Shown here: in pieces, positions 6,434-8,098 of the stretch
Numbering within the stretch: position 1 is the first letter of the stretch
How the letters are laid out: every line of letters begins with the position of its first letter
Source: an uncultured Pseudorhodobacter sp.
Lineage (GTDB): Bacteria > Pseudomonadota > Alphaproteobacteria > Rhodobacterales > Rhodobacteraceae
Assembly (NCBI GenBank): GCA_937910975.1
Contig: CALEMZ010000008.1
Location: 1-8,098 of the forward strand
Length of the DNA stretch: 8,098 nt
Direction of reading: 5' to 3'
Notes under the pieces: generated by a model
The model's input: the letters and a program-made list of their open reading frames with translations, nothing else
Database searches by the model: none
Told to the model about the DNA's origin: nothing
Position numbers and translations under genes: made by a program

Positions 6434-6464
6434 TTGACAACAAAAAACCGAATGAATGACTAAT
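6434..6464 (+). promoter_or_regulatory. candidate plus-strand promoter with consensus -35
   Basis: TTGACA (6434-6439) is a perfect sigma-70 -35 box. The best -10 in range is ACTAAT (6459-6464), 19 nt away with 4 of 6 matches; TAATAT (6461-6466) is too far at 21 nt. The start would be near 6471, just before the direct repeats, so a protein bound there would block rather than recruit polymerase. It points toward pckA, about 200 nt upstream of its ATG. The -35 sits in a small dyad GTTG-A-CAAC. Confidence 0.35.
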
Positions 6465-6481
6465 ATGCCTCAGTCCCTCAA

Positions 6482-6515
6482 TTGGTTGCGCTAACGTCAA
6501 CTTGGTTGCGCTAAC
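6482..6515. repeat. tandem pair of 14-bp direct repeats, probable regulator binding sites
   Basis: TTGGTTGCGCTAAC occurs perfectly at 6482-6495 and again at 6502-6515, a period of 20 nt or about two helical turns. The upstream flanks (TCA-A / TCAAC) are also similar. Each copy is an imperfect dyad around a central CG (GnTnGCGCnAnC), the style of LacI-family operators. Two copies on the same face of the helix in a divergent chvI/pckA region suggest cooperative binding of a carbon-metabolism regulator. CceR, a LacI-family regulator of central carbon metabolism in Rhodobacter, is a possible candidate, but I cannot confirm its motif from here. Confidence 0.65.
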
Positions 6516-6551
6516 TGTGCCAAAGCGTCCTGTTCCAACCTGAAACCTGCG

Positions 6552-6560
6552 TGTTATACG
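6552..6560 (+). promoter_or_regulatory. candidate extended -10 element upstream of pckA
   Basis: TG-T-TATACG has the TGn extension and a TATA core, with only a weak -35 (TTCCAA, 6533-6538, 16-nt spacer). A promoter with a poor -35 would need an activator, and the direct repeats would then sit roughly 50-85 nt upstream of the start, a usual activator position. This is an alternative to the consensus -35 promoter upstream. Confidence 0.25.
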
Positions 6561-6571
6561 GCGAATGTCGG

Positions 6572-6598
6572 CCCCGGCTCCGGGGGCGATCAGATCGC
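6572..6598. repeat. GC-rich hairpin and adjoining 13-bp palindrome in the pckA leader
   Basis: CCCCG-GCTC-CGGGG (6572-6585) forms a 5-bp all-GC stem with a tetraloop. It is followed at once by GCGATC-A-GATCGC (6586-6598), a perfect dyad with 6-bp arms. As RNA the first is a stable hairpin; the second, with a 1-nt centre, is more likely a protein-binding site or part of a refolded structure with the next stem. Confidence 0.4.
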
Positions 6599-6620
6599 GC
6601 CTTGACGGGCGCCTTTCGTT
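6597..6620 (+). terminator. terminator-like hairpin between the candidate promoters and pckA
   Basis: GCGCC-TTGACG-GGCGC (6597-6612) is a 5-bp GC stem followed by CTTTCGTTT, an imperfect U-tract. Read on the plus strand it resembles an intrinsic terminator lying 50 nt before the pckA ATG. It could attenuate pckA or end a short separate transcript. The first bases overlap the palindrome just upstream, so the two structures compete. Confidence 0.35.
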
Positions 6621-6655
6621 TCAGAACCTACAACACTTGTCGCATCATCGGCATC

Positions 6656-6660
6656 GGGAG
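6656..6660 (+). promoter_or_regulatory. Shine-Dalgarno of pckA
   Basis: GGGAG lies 10 nt before the ATG at 6671, slightly longer spacing than optimal. No other in-frame start gives the family N-terminus. Confidence 0.55.
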
Positions 6661-6670
6661 CTTGCACTAG

Positions 6671-8098
6671 ATGAATACAGGACGCGTAAATCCAAACCAA
6701 AAGCTTGAAAATCAGGGTTTCACAGGGCTGGGAACAGTCCATTACAACCTGATCGAACCAGCCTTGATTGAAGCCGCCATCGTCGGCGGAGAGGGAAAGC
6801 TGGGCATTGGCGGGGCTTTCCTAGTATCCACTGGACAGTTTACAGGCCGCTCACCCAAAGATAAGTTTGTTGTCCGCACCCCTTTGGTTGAAGACACGAT
6901 TTGGTGGGAAAACAACGCGCCGATGACGCCCGAGGCGTTTGCGACGCTGCGCGCAGATATGGTGGCCCATATGCAGGGCCGGGATTATTACGTGCAGGAT
7001 CTTTATGTGGGCGCCGACGCTGCGCATCGGCTGGACGTACGGTTAGTTACGGAACTGGCTTGGCACGGGCTTTTCATCCGCCACATGCTGCGCCGCCCCG
7101 AACAGGCCGAGTTGGACAGCTTTGTGCCGCAGTGGAAGATTATCAACTGCCCAAGCTTCAAGGCGGACCCCGCGCGACATGGCTGTCGCTCTGCGACAGT
7201 GATCGCTATGAACTTCGACGCGAAGGAAGTCTTGATCGCCAACACGGAATATGCCGGCGAAAACAAGAAATCGGTCTTTACACTGCTAAACTATCTGCTG
7301 CCCGAAAAGGGCGTGATGTCGATGCATTGTTCTGCCAATCATGCGGTTGATGACCCCGAGGATACGGCTGTATTCTTTGGCCTGTCCGGCACCGGAAAGA
7401 CTACCCTTTCGGCCGACCCGTCGCGCACGCTGATCGGCGATGATGAGCATGGCTGGTCGGAACGCGGCACCTTCAACTTTGAGGGCGGTTGCTATGCTAA
7501 GACCATCAATCTGCGGGCCGAAGCCGAGCCGGATATCTATGCCACGACCCATCGGTTTGGCACCGTGATCGAAAACATGGTCTACAATCCAGAAACGCTG
7601 GAGCTAGATTTCGACGACGACAGCCTCACGGCCAACATGCGCTGTGCTTACCCGTTGGAGGCGATTTCGAACGCGTCCACCACCGGGCTTGGCGGGCATC
7701 CAAAAAACATCATCATGCTGACCTGTGATGCCTTCGGGGTGCTGCCGCCGATTGCACGGCTGACGCCAGCGCAGGCGATGTATCACTTCCTCTCTGGCTT
7801 CACCTCCAAGGTTGCCGGAACGGAACGGGGGGTGACTGAGCCGACACCGACGTTTTCCACCTGCTTCGGGGCGCCCTTCATGGCGCGCAGGCCGGAGGTT
7901 TATGGCAAGCTTCTGCAAGAGCAAATAGCCAAGCATGGCGCGACCTGCTGGCTGGTCAACACCGGCTGGACGGGTGGGGCTTTTGGTGTAGGCTCTCGCA
8001 TGCCGATCCGGGCGACGCGGGCTTTGCTGACGGCGGCGATGAACGGCACGCTAGCCAAAGGCGCATTTCGCCGCGACACGAACTTTGGCATTGAGGTG
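6671..8098 (+). CDS. pckA: phosphoenolpyruvate carboxykinase (ATP), C-terminus cut by window edge
   Basis: The frame is open for 476 codons from the ATG to the right edge; the family is about 530 residues, so some 50-60 are missing. The enzyme converts oxaloacetate and ATP to phosphoenolpyruvate, CO2 and ADP, the first committed step of gluconeogenesis from organic acids. Seen in the sequence: STGQFTGRSPKDKF (53-66) with the substrate-binding Arg60; Tyr194 and metal ligands Lys200 and His219 (SMHCSAN); the kinase-type P-loop GLSGTGKTTL (237-246); GDDEHGW (256-262) with the metal-binding Asp258; and EGGCYAKTI (271-279). The GLSGTGKTT loop and overall match identify the ATP-dependent class, not the GTP enzyme. 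It is divergent from chvI, an arrangement also known in rhizobia, with a long structured leader that suggests regulated expression. Confidence 0.97.
   Translation, partial: MNTGRVNPNQKLENQGFTGLGTVHYNLIEPALIEAAIVGGEGKLGIGGAFLVSTGQFTGRSPKDKFVVRTPLVEDTIWWENNAPMTPEAFATLRADMVAHMQGRDYYVQDLYVGADAAHRLDVRLVTELAWHGLFIRHMLRRPEQAELDSFVPQWKIINCPSFKADPARHGCRSATVIAMNFDAKEVLIANTEYAGENKKSVFTLLNYLLPEKGVMSMHCSANHAVDDPEDTAVFFGLSGTGKTTLSADPSRTLIGDDEHGWSERGTFNFEGGCYAKTINLRAEAEPDIYATTHRFGTVIENMVYNPETLELDFDDDSLTANMRCAYPLEAISNASTTGLGGHPKNIIMLTCDAFGVLPPIARLTPAQAMYHFLSGFTSKVAGTERGVTEPTPTFSTCFGAPFMARRPEVYGKLLQEQIAKHGATCWLVNTGWTGGAFGVGSRMPIRATRALLTAAMNGTLAKGAFRRDTNFGIEV

Larger units (their letters stand above)
6334..6670. 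other. chvI-pckA divergent intergenic region
   Basis: This 337-nt region has no convincing protein gene. From left to right it holds a chvI promoter candidate, a consensus -35 toward pckA, the 20-nt-period direct repeat, a short AACCTG repeat (6537-6542 and 6544-6549), an extended -10, a GC hairpin, a palindrome, a terminator-like stem and the pckA ribosome site. Length and density of structure exceed what two simple promoters need, and a short RNA from about 6471 to 6620 is possible. Confidence 0.6.

Noticed and set aside
6434..6439. The dyad GTTGACAAC around the -35 as a ChvI binding site
   Set aside because: The dyad is only 4+1+4 nt and overlaps a consensus promoter element; I cannot match it reliably to a ChvI motif.
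1..8098. tRNA, rRNA, CRISPR array, insertion sequence, prophage or frameshifted gene
   Set aside because: No such signature was seen on either strand; all recognised genes are intact apart from the two cut by the window edges.

Overview
The window looks like a chromosomal core region of an alphaproteobacterium, most likely a member of the Rhodobacterales (roseobacter/Rhodobacter group). The evidence is the gene order pckA <> chvI-chvG-hprK-rapZ-EIIA(Man)-HPr, the very short single-domain HprK, the incomplete regulatory-type PTS, and a DUF6473-type protein, a family I associate with this group. Genus cannot be set from the sequence alone. There is no sign of mobile elements, CRISPR, tRNA or rRNA, and no frameshift in any gene.

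Layout. (1) 1-741, minus: the first 247 codons of a DUF6473-like protein that runs off the left edge. (2) 742-929: divergent intergenic region with a palindrome near candidate promoter elements. (3) 930-1805, plus: 3-hydroxybutyryl-CoA dehydrogenase (hbd). (4) 1806-1831: short convergent gap with a small inverted repeat. (5) 6333 down to 1832, minus: a compact six-gene operon in the order chvI, chvG, hprK, rapZ, EIIA-Man, ptsH. Neighbours either overlap by 4 nt (GTGA, twice) or are 7-9 nt apart, and three of the six genes start with GTG. (6) 6334-6670: a 337-nt divergent regulatory region with a perfect 14-bp direct repeat, a consensus -35, a strong GC hairpin, a palindrome and a terminator-like hairpin. 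(7) 6671 to the right edge, plus: pckA, missing roughly its last 50-60 codons.

How the genes fit together. ChvG/ChvI is the envelope/acid-stress two-component system of alphaproteobacteria. The downstream genes encode the parts of a phosphotransfer regulatory chain: HPr with both its His15 and Ser46 phosphosites, an EIIA of the mannose class with its active His9, and HprK, which would act on Ser46 of HPr. No sugar-transporting EIIB/EIIC and no EI is present here, so the chain probably reports metabolic state rather than importing sugar. RapZ, a P-loop/RNA-binding-type protein, sits in the middle. Divergent pckA (gluconeogenesis) and convergent hbd (hydroxybutyrate/butanoyl-CoA metabolism) are carbon-flux genes that such signalling could plausibly affect; that link is inference.

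Most of the window is a conserved, recognisable locus. The part least explained by known genes is the chvI-pckA intergenic region, which could hold a LacI-type regulatory site pair and a short structured transcript.
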